This document shows positions 15,923 to 25,551 of a stretch of 64,000 nucleotides of DNA, piece by piece. The notes below the pieces were generated by a model. It worked only from the letters and a program-made list of their open reading frames with translations, was not told the origin of the DNA and made no database searches. The position numbers were made by a program, and so were the translations under genes. Source of the stretch: an uncultured Bacilli bacterium (lineage in GTDB: Bacteria; Bacillota_I; Bacilli_A; RF39; UBA660); contig CAKPCB010000004.1 of the NCBI GenBank assembly GCA_934141245.1, positions 1 through 64,000 of the forward strand, read 5' to 3'. The first letter of the stretch is position 1; each line of letters opens with the position of its first letter.

Positions 15923-18001
15923 ATGAAGATAAAGAATAATATAAATAAATTTGGTAAAAACTTGAAAAAGCAAATTTCTGAGTTTAAGAGTAATCCAAAG
16001 GAAAAAATAAAAGGAATTAATTCAAAAATAGTAAAGTATTACAAATCAAACAAATATTTTTGCATTTATGTATTAATAAATTTTTTAAATGCTTTTCTAT
16101 TAAGGGTATTTACTATTGGTGGAATTAATACTGTTTTTGCTATTTCTCCTATATTAGCTGACTTAGCTGTAATTATTTTATTAGGTGCAATTGGATATTT
16201 AATGAAGGAAAGAAGACAAGTTGTATATTATGTTATATTAAGTTTTATTTTAACATTATTGTGTACAATAAACTCATCTTATTATACTTTCTACACTTCA
16301 TTTGCATCTATATCACTTTTATCAACAACAAAATTTATATTTGCCGTTGGAGATGCTGTTGTTGAAAATGTAATTAAGATAAGAGATATTATATACTTTA
16401 TTTTATTCTTTATTATGATTGTAATGTATGTACATATTTCTAAGAAAAACAAATTGAAAGAAGCTAACAATTATAAAAAGGCTTATAAAACTTCAATTGT
16501 AGGTATTGTTTTTGTAGTATTATTTTGTACTACATTAACAGGCACAGACATTGGTAGACTTGTAAAGCAATGGAATAGAGAATATATAGTAACTAAATAT
16601 GGGATATATACATATCACATAAATGATTTTATAAAAAGTGTTCAACCTAAAATATCTTCTTTGTTTGGATATGATAGAGCTTTAAAAACTTTTAATGAAT
16701 ACTATAGTGAATATCCTGCTGAAAAAAAGACAAATGAGTATACAGGAATATATGAAGGAAAAAATGTTATAGGAATCCATGCTGAAAGTATGCAAAATTT
16801 TGTAATTGGTTTAAAAATAAATGGTCAAGAAGTAACTCCAAATTTAAATAAACTTGCTAGTCAGGGATTATATTTTAACAACTTTTATTCACAGGTTAGT
16901 GTTGGAACAAGTAGTGATACGGAATTTACATTGGCAACATCACTTATGCCTTCTAATTCTGGAACAGCATTTGGTAATTATTTTGATAAAACTTATATTG
17001 CATTACCACAATTATTGAAAGACAAAGGATATTATACATTTGCTATGCATGGAAATACTGCAGATTATTGGAACCGTAGAATTATGCATAAAACATTAGG
17101 ATATGACCATTTTTATGCAAAAAGTGAATTTAATATTGATGAAAAAATAGGCTTAGGTTTATCTGATCATTCATTTTTTGCTCAATCTGTTGAAAAGTTA
17201 AAAACCATAGCCAAAGATCATGAAAAGTATTATGGAACCTTTATAATGCTTACTAATCATACGCCATTCTCTGAAACGGATAAATATGGTGAATTTGATG
17301 TAAGTAAGACAGTTGATGGCGTTAAGTATCAATATATGGAAGGCACTAAATTAGGTAATTATTTAAAATCGGTACATTATGCAGATAAATGTCTAGGAGA
17401 ATTCTTTGAAGCATTAGAAAAGGAAGGATTACTAGAAAATACTATTATAGTGTTATACGGAGATCATGACGCTAGATTACCTAAAGATAATTATGAAAGA
17501 TTTTATAATTATGATATAACAACTAATGATACATTAGATGAGTCAAATCCAAATTATGTTAAATTTGATAACTATAGTTATGAATTAAACAGAAAAGTTC
17601 CATTAATTATTTGGTCCAAGGATAATAAAAATGCAAAAAAAATAGATACAGCAATGGGAATGTATGATCTAATGCCAACATTAGGCAATATGCTTGATGT
17701 ATCTAATAAGTATGCATTAGGACATGATATATTTAACCACTTAGATGATAATTTAGTTGTATTTCCTACAGGAAATTGGCTTACAAATAAAATGTATTAC
17801 AATAATCAAAAAGGAGAATACCTTGCTTTAAAAGAAAGTATAATTACAGATGAATATGTTAACGCTAATAATAAAAGGGCGGATGATATATTAAGTGTAT
17901 CAAATTCTATTTTAGTTTATGATTTGATAAAAAATGCTGAATCAGAATCTAGCCAAGTTGATGAATCAAAAATGGTGGGTGGAAACAATGAAAAAAAATA
18001 A
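15923..18001 (+). CDS. ltaS: Lipoteichoic acid synthase-like sulfatase-family enzyme
   Basis: A 692-residue protein with five membrane helices in the first 230 residues and an external sulfatase-fold domain (about 270-650). It should polymerise glycerol-phosphate from phosphatidylglycerol onto a lipid anchor at the outer face of the membrane. Seen: metal-binding Glu in GIHAESMQNF, the catalytic Thr in VGTSSDTEFTLATSL (Staphylococcus LtaS has KTSDSEF), FAMHGN, NHTPFSE and the C-terminal metal site LYGDHDARL. A charged basic stretch precedes the first helix. PgsA, which makes the phosphatidylglycerol substrate, is encoded at 42549. Start by AGGTGAAGG. Confidence 0.9.
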   Translation: MKIKNNINKFGKNLKKQISEFKSNPKEKIKGINSKIVKYYKSNKYFCIYVLINFLNAFLLRVFTIGGINTVFAISPILADLAVIILLGAIGYLMKERRQVVYYVILSFILTLLCTINSSYYTFYTSFASISLLSTTKFIFAVGDAVVENVIKIRDIIYFILFFIMIVMYVHISKKNKLKEANNYKKAYKTSIVGIVFVVLFCTTLTGTDIGRLVKQWNREYIVTKYGIYTYHINDFIKSVQPKISSLFGYDRALKTFNEYYSEYPAEKKTNEYTGIYEGKNVIGIHAESMQNFVIGLKINGQEVTPNLNKLASQGLYFNNFYSQVSVGTSSDTEFTLATSLMPSNSGTAFGNYFDKTYIALPQLLKDKGYYTFAMHGNTADYWNRRIMHKTLGYDHFYAKSEFNIDEKIGLGLSDHSFFAQSVEKLKTIAKDHEKYYGTFIMLTNHTPFSETDKYGEFDVSKTVDGVKYQYMEGTKLGNYLKSVHYADKCLGEFFEALEKEGLLENTIIVLYGDHDARLPKDNYERFYNYDITTNDTLDESNPNYVKFDNYSYELNRKVPLIIWSKDNKNAKKIDTAMGMYDLMPTLGNMLDVSNKYALGHDIFNHLDDNLVVFPTGNWLTNKMYYNNQKGEYLALKESIITDEYVNANNKRADDILSVSNSILVYDLIKNAESESSQVDESKMVGGNNEKK

Positions 18002-18590
18002 ACTTTTGATAGTTGTAATCTTAATAATTTTAATACTTGGTGGTTTATACTTATTAAATTTTGGTAAAAAGCCAGAGAAAATCAAATCAAAAATAACTAA
18101 GACAATTGAAAACTATAATTATAATTTATATGATAATTCAACAAAAAATTATAAAGACTTATTCGATGAACTTTCAAAAGTTTTATCAAGCGATACTGTA
18201 GATGAAAAAAAATATGTTGAATTAATTTCTAAGATGTTTATAATAGATTTTTATACATTAAGCAATAAAACAACTAATATGGATATTGGAGGCTTGCAGT
18301 TTGTTCATAAGGATGTTGTAGATAATTTTAAAGAAAAAGCAACGGCAACCATATATAAATTTGTAGAAACTAATATTTATGGTGATAGAAAGCAAGAATT
18401 GCCAAAGGTAAAAGAAGTTACAATAGAAAGGATAGAGCAAAAAAACTTTAAATATAATAAAACTTCTGATTCTAATGCATATTTTGTAAAAGTTAATTGG
18501 GCTTATGAAAAAGATTTAAGATATGAAACTAGCAAAAATCTTATTTTTGTACATGATGATAAAGCATTGTCATTAGTGGAGATGAGTTAA
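17988..18590 (+). CDS. Single-pass membrane protein downstream of ltaS, function unknown
   Basis: A 200-residue protein read from the ATG at 17988, which has GGTGGGTGG before it and overlaps the ltaS end by 14 bases. One N-terminal helix (about 5-23) anchors an external alpha/beta domain. No family is recognised. Its coupling to ltaS suggests a role near lipoteichoic acid synthesis or the wall, by context only. Confidence 0.6.
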   Translation: MKKNKLLIVVILIILILGGLYLLNFGKKPEKIKSKITKTIENYNYNLYDNSTKNYKDLFDELSKVLSSDTVDEKKYVELISKMFIIDFYTLSNKTTNMDIGGLQFVHKDVVDNFKEKATATIYKFVETNIYGDRKQELPKVKEVTIERIEQKNFKYNKTSDSNAYFVKVNWAYEKDLRYETSKNLIFVHDDKALSLVEMS

Positions 18591-18660
18591 TACTTATCTT
18601 CATTTTGATTATAATGAGAAAGGATATGGCAAATTTTAATTAATTTTGTTTTAACAATTT

Positions 18661-19854
18661 ATGAATAGAGTAATATTAATAAAATATGGTGAATTAACAA
18701 CTAAAAAAGGAAATAGAAAATTTTTTATAAATACACTTTATAAGAATATTTTACTAAAACTACAGGGATATAATGTTAAAATACATAAAGATATTTCTAG
18801 GATGTATATAGAATTTGAAGATAAAGATCTTGATAATATTTTAGATAGAATAAATTCAATATTTGGAATACATCAATATTTAGTGGCTTATAAAGTAGAA
18901 ACGAATGAAGAAATAATAAAAAATTCTGTTTTGGAAATACTAAAGAATGAAAAGTTTAATACCTTTAAAGTAGAAACTAAAAGGAGTGATAAATCTTTTC
19001 CAATTCATAGCTTGGATTTTTCTAGACAAATAGGTGGATTGATTTTAAAAAATTTTAATTCAAAAAAAGTAGATGTTAATAATCCTGAGGTATTATTAAA
19101 TATTGAAATTAGGGAGTATAATACGTATATATATATAAACAGCTATAAAGGACTAGGTGGATATCCAAATTCTACACTTGGAAAAGGTATGTTAATGTTA
19201 TCTGGTGGAATTGATTCTCCAGTCGCAGGATTCTTAGCATTAAAACGTGGAATAAAATTGGAATGTATATATTTTGAAGCAATTCCCCATACAAGTATAG
19301 AAGCAAGAAATAAAGTAATCGAGCTAACTAAGAAATTGTCAAAATATACTGATAAAATATATTTACATGTTATACCATTTACGAAAATACAAGAAAGTAT
19401 ATATAAATATATAGAATCGGAATACTGTATTACTATTATGCGCAGAATGATGTATCGTATAACAGAAAAACTTGCTAAAAAGAGAAAATGCTTAATAATT
19501 TGTAATGGTGAATCTATTGGACAAGTTGCGAGTCAAACATTAACTAGTATGTCAGTTATAAACAATGTTACTAATATGCCTGTTATAAGACCAGTTGCAT
19601 GTTTAGATAAACTTGAAATAATTGATATTTCAAAAAAAATAGATACATATGAAACAAGCATTTTACCATTTGAAGATTGCTGTACTATATTTGTACCTAA
19701 GCATCCAATTATTAATCCAAAATTAGATAAATGTATTGAATTTGAAAAGCAGTTTGACTATGAATCTATGATTGATGAAGCACTTAATAATGTTTTAACC
19801 ATTGAAATAACTGAAGATAATTCAAAAAAAGAGGAATTTTTAGATATTTTATAA
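18661..19854 (+). CDS. thiI: tRNA 4-thiouridine synthetase ThiI
   Basis: A 397-residue enzyme that adenylates U8 of tRNA and transfers sulfur to it, and can supply sulfur for thiazole. Domains: N-terminal ferredoxin-like, THUMP (about 60-165) and the PP-loop ATP pyrophosphatase with SGGIDSP at 181-187. As in most Gram-positive versions there is no C-terminal rhodanese domain, so a partner cysteine desulfurase should give the sulfur; no IscS/NifZ gene adjoins it. The ATG has only a weak upstream ribosome site. Confidence 0.92.
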   Translation: MNRVILIKYGELTTKKGNRKFFINTLYKNILLKLQGYNVKIHKDISRMYIEFEDKDLDNILDRINSIFGIHQYLVAYKVETNEEIIKNSVLEILKNEKFNTFKVETKRSDKSFPIHSLDFSRQIGGLILKNFNSKKVDVNNPEVLLNIEIREYNTYIYINSYKGLGGYPNSTLGKGMLMLSGGIDSPVAGFLALKRGIKLECIYFEAIPHTSIEARNKVIELTKKLSKYTDKIYLHVIPFTKIQESIYKYIESEYCITIMRRMMYRITEKLAKKRKCLIICNGESIGQVASQTLTSMSVINNVTNMPVIRPVACLDKLEIIDISKKIDTYETSILPFEDCCTIFVPKHPIINPKLDKCIEFEKQFDYESMIDEALNNVLTIEITEDNSKKEEFLDIL

Positions 19855-19873
19855 AATAGAATTAAATTTTAAT

Positions 19874-19902
19874 GTATTAAATTAAAAAAAAGTCACATCC
19901 TA
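19874..19902 (+). promoter_or_regulatory. Candidate sigma-G-type promoter of the SASP gene
   Basis: GTATT (19874-19878), 17 bases and CATCCTA (19896-19902) resemble the sigma-G elements GHATR and CATNHTA. The implied leader is short, and the element also overlaps a small CCTAT/ATAGG hairpin. Confidence 0.3.
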
Positions 19903-19925
19903 TGAATGTATAGGAGGTGAAAACA

Positions 19926-20135
19926 ATGAACAAAGACTCAATGAAAATGAGAGTACCTGGAGCTAAGCAAGCTATTGACAAAATGAAATATGAAATAGCT
20001 AACGAATTTGGTGTTGAATTAGGACCAAATACAAGTTCATATGCTAATGGTTCAGTTGGTGGTGAAATCACTAAAAGACTAGTACGTCAAGGAATGAACC
20101 AATTAGGTGGAAGTTATAATAACAGTAATTTCTAG
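19926..20135 (+). CDS. Alpha/beta-type small acid-soluble spore protein
   Basis: A 69-residue DNA-binding protein that coats and protects spore DNA. Family motifs are clear: KYEIANEFGVELG (with the Glu-Ile-Ala site at which germination protease GPR would cut) and GSVGGEITKRLVRQGMN. The start is the ATG at 19926 after AGGAGGTG at 19912-19918; an in-frame GTG at 19917 is inside that site. It is monocistronic and ends at a strong terminator. Confidence 0.93.
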   Translation: MNKDSMKMRVPGAKQAIDKMKYEIANEFGVELGPNTSSYANGSVGGEITKRLVRQGMNQLGGSYNNSNF

Positions 20136-20163
20136 TATATAGTTAATTTAATAGATGATTAAC

Positions 20164-20197
20164 AAAAAGAACGATAAATTTAATTATCGTTCTTTTT
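20164..20197 (+). terminator. Terminator after the SASP gene
   Basis: A perfect AAAGAACGATAA and TTATCGTTCTTT stem with a small ATTTAA loop, followed by T. Confidence 0.9.
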
Positions 20198-20284
20198 AGT
20201 TTTAAGCACATATATTTGCACAAGCTTACTCTTTACCTATTTTTTTTATTATGATAGAATATTGATGTAGAAAAGAGGTATATT

Positions 20285-21469
20285 ATGAAGATTATGTCAA
20301 TAAATGCAGGAAGCAGTTCATTAAAATTCAGTTTATTTGATATGGATAATGATCAAGTAATAATAACTGGTTTGTTTGAAAGAATAGGAATAGAAGGTTC
20401 TTGTTATAAAATTAAGTATGGTGAATATAAAATTGAACAAGAAGTAGTAATGGCCAATCACTCTGATGCTGTAAAAATTTTAATGGAAAAATTAGTAGAA
20501 TTAGGTGCAGTTAAGAATCTAGAGGAGATAGATGGAATAGGTCATAGAATAGTACATGGTGGTTCTATATATAAAGAATCTGTTTTAGTAACAGATAAGG
20601 TTTTAAATGATATTATAGCACTTAGTGATTTAGCACCATTGCATAATCCTGCACATGCGGTATGTATAAAAGCTTTTAGAGAAGTGTTGCCAAATGTTCC
20701 AATGGCAGTTGTATTTGATACTGCATTCCATCAAACAATAGAAAAAGAAAGATATTTATATGCAGTTCCATATAATTGGTATACTGATTATCAAGTAAGA
20801 AAATATGGTGCACATGGAACAAGTCATAGATTTGTTGCACAAGAATTAAGAGAAAAGCTAGGAAGAGATGATTTGAACATTATTTCATGTCATTTAGGAA
20901 ATGGTGGAAGTGTCACAGCAATAAGATCTGGAGTTTGTGTTGATACATCCATGGGATTTACTCCACATGCAGGAATAATAATGGGTACACGTAGTGGAGA
21001 TATAGATGTTTCTATGATTCCTTATGTTATGGAAAAAGAAGGTAAAAGTGCCGGTGAAATAATGGATGATTTAAATAAAAAATCAGGACTATTTGGAATC
21101 AGTGGTCTAAGTAGTGACTCAAGAGATATTGAAAATGGTGTAAAAGAAGGAAATGAGAGATGTATACTTGCTCAAAATATGTATGTTAATTCTGTTGTAA
21201 AATATATTGCACAATACTATGTATTATTAGGACATGTTGATGTAATTGCATTTACTGCTGGAATTGGTGAAAAGAGTCAAACAACTAGAAGCGATATAAT
21301 AGAGAAACTAGCATGTTTAGGTATATCAATAGATCCAGAAAAGAATAATGTAAAAAGCGAATTTAGAAAAATAAGTACTGATAAGTCAACAGTAGATGTT
21401 TATGTTGTTCCTACAGATGAAGAATTGATGATTGCACAAGATACACTTAATTTAATTGATAGGATGTAA
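20285..21469 (+). CDS. ackA: Acetate kinase
   Basis: A 394-residue ASKHA-fold enzyme converting acetyl phosphate and ADP to acetate and ATP, the last step of fermentative ATP formation. Seen: NAGSSSLKFSLFD phosphate loop, IDGIGHRIVHGG, VFDTAFHQT, YGAHGTSHRFVA, CHLGNGGS, the active-site GTRSGDID and FTAGIGEKS. Length is normal (about 400). No pta gene adjoins it; it runs into nrnA two bases later, so the two are co-transcribed. Confidence 0.97.
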   Translation: MKIMSINAGSSSLKFSLFDMDNDQVIITGLFERIGIEGSCYKIKYGEYKIEQEVVMANHSDAVKILMEKLVELGAVKNLEEIDGIGHRIVHGGSIYKESVLVTDKVLNDIIALSDLAPLHNPAHAVCIKAFREVLPNVPMAVVFDTAFHQTIEKERYLYAVPYNWYTDYQVRKYGAHGTSHRFVAQELREKLGRDDLNIISCHLGNGGSVTAIRSGVCVDTSMGFTPHAGIIMGTRSGDIDVSMIPYVMEKEGKSAGEIMDDLNKKSGLFGISGLSSDSRDIENGVKEGNERCILAQNMYVNSVVKYIAQYYVLLGHVDVIAFTAGIGEKSQTTRSDIIEKLACLGISIDPEKNNVKSEFRKISTDKSTVDVYVVPTDEELMIAQDTLNLIDRM

Positions 21470-21471
21470 AA

Positions 21472-22437
21472 ATGTTTAATGAAATTTTTGAAAAAATAAA
21501 CAAGTATAACAATATAGTTATTGTAAGGCATATTGGTGCTGATCCAGATGCATTATGTAGTCAACTTGCACTTAGAGATTCAATAAGATTAACATATCCC
21601 AATAAAAAGGTTTTATGCTATGGCAGTATAAGCAGTAGATTTGGTTATTTACCAAGACTAGATAAATTTGAAGATATAGGTGATGTTCTATTAATTGTTG
21701 TTGATACACCAGATAAAAAAAGAGTTGATTTTTCTTGGAATATTCAAATATCTGATTCAATTAAAATTGATCATCATCCGTTTATTGAAAAATTTTGTGA
21801 ATTAGAATGCATAAATGATACAGCGAGTAGTGCATCAGAAATTGTATTGGAACTTATAAATAATACACCATTAAAGCTTAATGATGAAATTGCTGAAGTT
21901 ATTTATACTGGAATAGTTTCTGATACAAATAGATTTATGTTTAATGCAAGTAGTAAAGTTTTTAAATTAGTATCTATGCTATTGGAAGAATATAAAATCG
22001 ACACAACAAAAGTTTATCAAAATTTATATATGAGACCAATATCAGAAGTAAAATTACAGGGATACATATCATCAAACTTTACTATAACAGAAAACGGTTT
22101 TGCATATGTAAAATTATCTGATGAGATATTAAATGAATTAAATGTTGATGTGGGTTCAGCAGGGAATATGATTAATAGTTTTAATTTCATAGAAGGTGTA
22201 TTAGTTTGGGCAGTTGTAACAGAAGATGTAAAAAATAATATATATAAATTTAATATAAGGTCAAGAGGACCAATAATAAATATAGTAGCAGAAAAACATA
22301 ATGGTGGTGGTCATAAACTTGCTAGTGGTGCCAGAGTGCAAACCATTGATGAAGCTGAAAAATTACTAAATGAATTAGATATGGCTTGCCATGAATACTT
22401 AGAGGATATGGAAGTGATAAATCTTGAAAATAACTAA
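21472..22437 (+). CDS. nrnA: DHH-family oligoribonuclease / pAp phosphatase (NrnA)
   Basis: A 321-residue DHH/DHHA1 phosphoesterase. Manganese-site motifs: VRHIGADPDALCS, VVDTPDK, the DHH motif IKIDHHPF, IYTGIVSDTNRF, and the DHHA1 substrate loop GGGHKLASGA near the end. The family degrades nanoRNA left from RNA turnover and dephosphorylates pAp. It is between ackA (2 bases) and engB (14-base overlap). Confidence 0.92.
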   Translation: MFNEIFEKINKYNNIVIVRHIGADPDALCSQLALRDSIRLTYPNKKVLCYGSISSRFGYLPRLDKFEDIGDVLLIVVDTPDKKRVDFSWNIQISDSIKIDHHPFIEKFCELECINDTASSASEIVLELINNTPLKLNDEIAEVIYTGIVSDTNRFMFNASSKVFKLVSMLLEEYKIDTTKVYQNLYMRPISEVKLQGYISSNFTITENGFAYVKLSDEILNELNVDVGSAGNMINSFNFIEGVLVWAVVTEDVKNNIYKFNIRSRGPIINIVAEKHNGGGHKLASGARVQTIDEAEKLLNELDMACHEYLEDMEVINLENN

Positions 22438-23008
22438 TGTAGATTTAGATGTTATTGCTATAAGAAGAAGTCAATACCCAGAAGGTGAAAAACCAGAGTT
22501 TATGCTTTTAGGAAGAAGTAATGTAGGAAAAAGTAGTTTTATAAATACTTTGATTAATAGAAAAAATCTTGCTAGAACTTCATCTGTACCTGGTAAAACA
22601 CAAACACTAAACTTTTATATTGTTAATGATAAATTTTATTTAGTTGATGCTCCCGGATATGGATATGCTGCTGTTAATAAACAACAACAAAAAAAATTTG
22701 GACTTATGATTGAAGAGTACTTACAAACTAGACATCAATTAAAGAGAGCTTTTTTGCTAGTTGATTTTAGACATAAACCTACAGAAGATGATTTACTAAT
22801 GTATAACTTTTTAAAGTATTATAATGTTCCTGTAACAATAATTGCAACTAAAGTTGATAAAGTTCCATCTAGTAAAAAGGATAAAAATTATCAAGTGTTA
22901 AAAAATACATTAGATGTAGTTGTCGGAGATAATATTATATTATTTTCTAGTGTTGCAAAAACAGGAAAAGAAGATGTGCTTAATATGATAGAAGATTTAA
23001 TTGAGTAA
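22424..23008 (+). CDS. engB: Ribosome biogenesis GTP-binding protein YsxC/EngB
   Basis: A 194-residue small GTPase needed for 50S ribosome assembly. G motifs: LGRSNVGKSSFIN (G1), DAPGYGYA (G3), TKVDKV (G4) and SSVAKTGK (G5). TTG is the start; GGAAGTGAT inside the nrnA end serves as ribosome site, and the 14-base overlap implies translational coupling. Confidence 0.95.
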   Translation: MKITNVDLDVIAIRRSQYPEGEKPEFMLLGRSNVGKSSFINTLINRKNLARTSSVPGKTQTLNFYIVNDKFYLVDAPGYGYAAVNKQQQKKFGLMIEEYLQTRHQLKRAFLLVDFRHKPTEDDLLMYNFLKYYNVPVTIIATKVDKVPSSKKDKNYQVLKNTLDVVVGDNIILFSSVAKTGKEDVLNMIEDLIE

Positions 23009-23022
23009 TTAAGTCTTTTTTT
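22994..23022 (+). terminator. Terminator at the end of engB
   Basis: GATTTAATT and AATTAAGTC pair around GAGT (22994-23015), followed by seven T; it overlaps the stop codon. Confidence 0.75.
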
Positions 23023-23065
23023 GTGCATTAAATTTTGTAATACATATTATACTTTAGGTGATTAA

Positions 23066-23533
23066 ATGAAGTTTGAAATAGTTGATGAAAAGCTTTCAAA
23101 GGTGTTTATAAATGATATTATAATTAGTACAGTTAACTTGAAGAGTGAAAAAGAATTAGAAAAGTTTTTAAAAAGCATAATACTTTCTTTAAAGAATAGA
23201 TATAACGTTATTTTAAAGGGTTTATATGAAATTAATATATTTGTTAATAAAAAAATTGGTGCACTAGTTGAAATTGAAAAGATAGAAGCATTTATGTACA
23301 AAGAAAAAGATGTGGATTTAAAAATTAAGGTTGTCTTTGATTGTGATTTTTATTTTAAAACAGAAGATTACTTTTTATTATCAGATTATAAAGATGTATA
23401 TTATTATAAAAACTATTTTTACGTTAAATTGAAAAGTCTAAAGAAGTTAAGTAAATATATAGAACTTGGGGAAATTATATTTGGAAATGATCTTTTAATT
23501 GAAGAAAAAGGCATTAAAGTTAGTAAAAAATAA
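23066..23533 (+). CDS. Hypothetical protein (155 aa)
   Basis: No family is recognised. The protein is soluble, rich in Lys, Tyr and Phe, with an alternating alpha/beta pattern (EKELEKFLKSIILSLKNRYN helix, then strands through LLIEEKGIKVSKK). In Bacilli-related genomes sporulation or competence proteins sometimes lie in this position, but nothing in the sequence identifies one. It has its own ribosome site (AGGTGAT) and precedes der by 41 bases. Confidence 0.6.
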   Translation: MKFEIVDEKLSKVFINDIIISTVNLKSEKELEKFLKSIILSLKNRYNVILKGLYEINIFVNKKIGALVEIEKIEAFMYKEKDVDLKIKVVFDCDFYFKTEDYFLLSDYKDVYYYKNYFYVKLKSLKKLSKYIELGEIIFGNDLLIEEKGIKVSKK

Positions 23534-23540
23534 AAATATA

Positions 23541-23549
23541 TGTTATAAT
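23541..23549 (+). promoter_or_regulatory. Extended -10 promoter of der
   Basis: TGTTATAAT, a TGnTATAAT element, lies 26 bases before the der start. Confidence 0.55.
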
Positions 23550-23574
23550 ACCTTCGAGAAAGAGACGTGATATT

Positions 23575-24885
23575 ATGAATTTGCCAGTAGTAGCATTAGT
23601 AGGTAGGCCAAATGTTGGGAAAAGTACAATTTTTAATAAGTTAGCAAAGCAGAAATTATCAATAATTGAAGATACACCGGGTGTTACAAGGGATAGAATA
23701 TATAGTGAAGTAACATATAAGGACTATAAATTTAGTGTTATTGATACTGGAGGAATTGATGCATCCGTAGCTGATTTTAACAACGATATAAAAATTCAAG
23801 CAAGTATTGCAATAGATGAAGCAGATTTAGTTTTGTTTATAGTTGATTCCAAAGAGGGATTAACCGCAAATGATTATGTTGTAAGAGATATGCTAAAGAA
23901 AAGTAATAAAGATGTTATTGTTGTAATTAATAAGATAGATAGCAAGCTTTCTAAAGAACATATATATGATTTTTACGAATTGGGTTTTGATAAATTTATA
24001 GAAGTTAGTGGTGAACAAGGTAATGGATTTATAGAATTATGCGATGCAATAATTGATAAATTTTCAAATAGAAAAGTTGAGCAGAAAGAAGACACCAGAC
24101 TTAAATTTTCTGTTATAGGAAGGCCTAATGTAGGTAAAAGTAGTTTGATAAATGCTTTATTAAATGAAGAAAGAGTAATTGTTAGTGATGTTGCAGGTAC
24201 TACAAGAGATGCAGTTGATACAGTTTTAAAATATAATAATCAAGAGTTTATAGTTATTGATACTGCGGGTATGAGAAAAAAAGGAAAAATATATGAAAAT
24301 ATAGAAAAATATAGTTTGCTTAGAAGTATGAAAGCAATAGATAGAAGTGATATATGCTTACTTGTTGTTAATGCCGAAGAAGGAATAATTGAGCACGATA
24401 AACATATAGCAGGATATGCTTTAGAAAAGGGTAAAGGCTTAATTATAGTTGTCAATAAATGGGATACTGTAACAGATAAGAATACAAATGAATACTTAAA
24501 ACTTATTAGAAGTGAATTTCAATTTATCAGCTATGTACCAGTTGTATTCACTTCAGCACTAACTAAAAAAAGAGTTCATACAATAATGCCTGAGATATTA
24601 AAAGTTAGTGAAAATATTAAGAGAGAAATAAAAACAAGTATATTAAATGATGTTATTAGTGAAGCCTATATAACAAATTTACCACCTACATATAAAGGTA
24701 GAAGGTTGAAAATATATTTTGTTAACCAATCTGGAACAAAACCACCAAAATTTACTTTTCATGTAAATAGTAAAGGCTTGGTACATTTTTCATATGAAAG
24801 ATATTTAGAAAACAAATTAAGAGAAAATTTTGATTTTGAAGGTACTCCAATAATAATTCAATTTAAAAATAGGGGAGAAGAATAA
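23575..24885 (+). CDS. der: Ribosome assembly GTPase Der (EngA)
   Basis: A 436-residue protein with the diagnostic pair of GTPase domains plus a C-terminal KH-like domain, acting in 50S subunit maturation. Domain 1: GRPNVGKSTIFN, DTGGID, NKID; domain 2: GRPNVGKSSLIN, DTAGMRKKG, NKWD. The KH-like part (about 350-436) has the usual PPTYKGRRLKIYF and YLENKLRENFDFEGTP. Length is normal. Confidence 0.97.
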   Translation: MNLPVVALVGRPNVGKSTIFNKLAKQKLSIIEDTPGVTRDRIYSEVTYKDYKFSVIDTGGIDASVADFNNDIKIQASIAIDEADLVLFIVDSKEGLTANDYVVRDMLKKSNKDVIVVINKIDSKLSKEHIYDFYELGFDKFIEVSGEQGNGFIELCDAIIDKFSNRKVEQKEDTRLKFSVIGRPNVGKSSLINALLNEERVIVSDVAGTTRDAVDTVLKYNNQEFIVIDTAGMRKKGKIYENIEKYSLLRSMKAIDRSDICLLVVNAEEGIIEHDKHIAGYALEKGKGLIIVVNKWDTVTDKNTNEYLKLIRSEFQFISYVPVVFTSALTKKRVHTIMPEILKVSENIKREIKTSILNDVISEAYITNLPPTYKGRRLKIYFVNQSGTKPPKFTFHVNSKGLVHFSYERYLENKLRENFDFEGTPIIIQFKNRGEE

Positions 24886-25082
24886 TGGGAATATTTGATT
24901 TTTTTAATGTTGATAAAGATAAATTAGAAGAAGAACTTAAAGGTTTAGAATCAGCACAAAAAGCTTTAGATGAAAGATTTGAAAAAAGACAAGTGTCTAA
25001 CGAAACATATAGGCAAAAGAGTATGGAATTTATGCTAAAAAGGGAAAAAATTCAAAAGAAACTTAGTAAATTAAATAATTAA
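24885..25082 (+). CDS. Small coiled-coil protein (65 aa)
   Basis: A 65-residue, highly charged helical protein (EEELKGLESAQKALDERFEKR and a second helix to the end). The ATG overlaps the der stop by one base (TAATG), so it is translated with der. No function can be assigned; its conserved-looking start MGIFDFFN and the coupling make it a believable gene. Confidence 0.6.
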   Translation: MGIFDFFNVDKDKLEEELKGLESAQKALDERFEKRQVSNETYRQKSMEFMLKREKIQKKLSKLNN

Positions 25083-25102
25083 TAACTAATTACAACTTCT
25101 TA

Positions 25103-25110
25103 CATATAAT
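25103..25110 (+). promoter_or_regulatory. CATATAAT element upstream of the spoVIF-like gene
   Basis: CATATAATTATGTAGGAGG leads into the ribosome site; the same order occurs before the LysM gene at 7734. Confidence 0.35.
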
Positions 25111-25126
25111 TATGTAGGAGGTTTTT

Positions 25127-25363
25127 ATGTTTGGAGATTCTTTTTTTAAGAAAGTCGAAAAGAAAACTAATGTTAATAAGGAGACTATAATGTCATTAGC
25201 ATCTAAATTGCAACAATCTAATATGAAAGATGAGAATACACTAAGAGAGTTAATAAATGAAATAAGTACCTTAACAGGTAAAGAAGTGAGTGAGGAAAAG
25301 TCAAATAAAATTATAAATACAATATTAAATGATAAAGTACCAAATGTTGACAAATTAATATAG
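25127..25363 (+). CDS. Stage VI sporulation protein F-like
   Basis: A 78-residue protein resembling SpoVIF (YjcC, PF14069), a small factor for late coat gene expression and coat assembly: FFKKVEKKTNVNKETIMSLA, then LQQSNMKDENTLRELI and the tail with VSEEKSNKIINTILN. Assignment rests on remembered family pattern, so moderate. It has its own AGGAGG site and CATATAAT element, consistent with mother-cell expression. Confidence 0.7.
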   Translation: MFGDSFFKKVEKKTNVNKETIMSLASKLQQSNMKDENTLRELINEISTLTGKEVSEEKSNKIINTILNDKVPNVDKLI

Positions 25364-25371
25364 TTTTAAAG

Positions 25372-25402
25372 TATCAAAATCGATGAATTTTGATATTTTT
25401 TT
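25372..25402 (+). terminator. Terminator after the spoVIF-like gene
   Basis: TATCAAAAT and ATTTTGATA pair around CGATGA (25372-25395), then seven T. Confidence 0.85.
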
Positions 25403-25551
25403 GGTGTAAAATATAAATAAGAATATAGGTTTTATTTAGTGTAAATATATAGATATGTAAATTATCATGCATTACAGATAAAAAAGTGTAAAAATTACTT
25501 TTAAATTCAACAAATAAATGATATACTATTTTAGAGTAGGGGACTGATGAT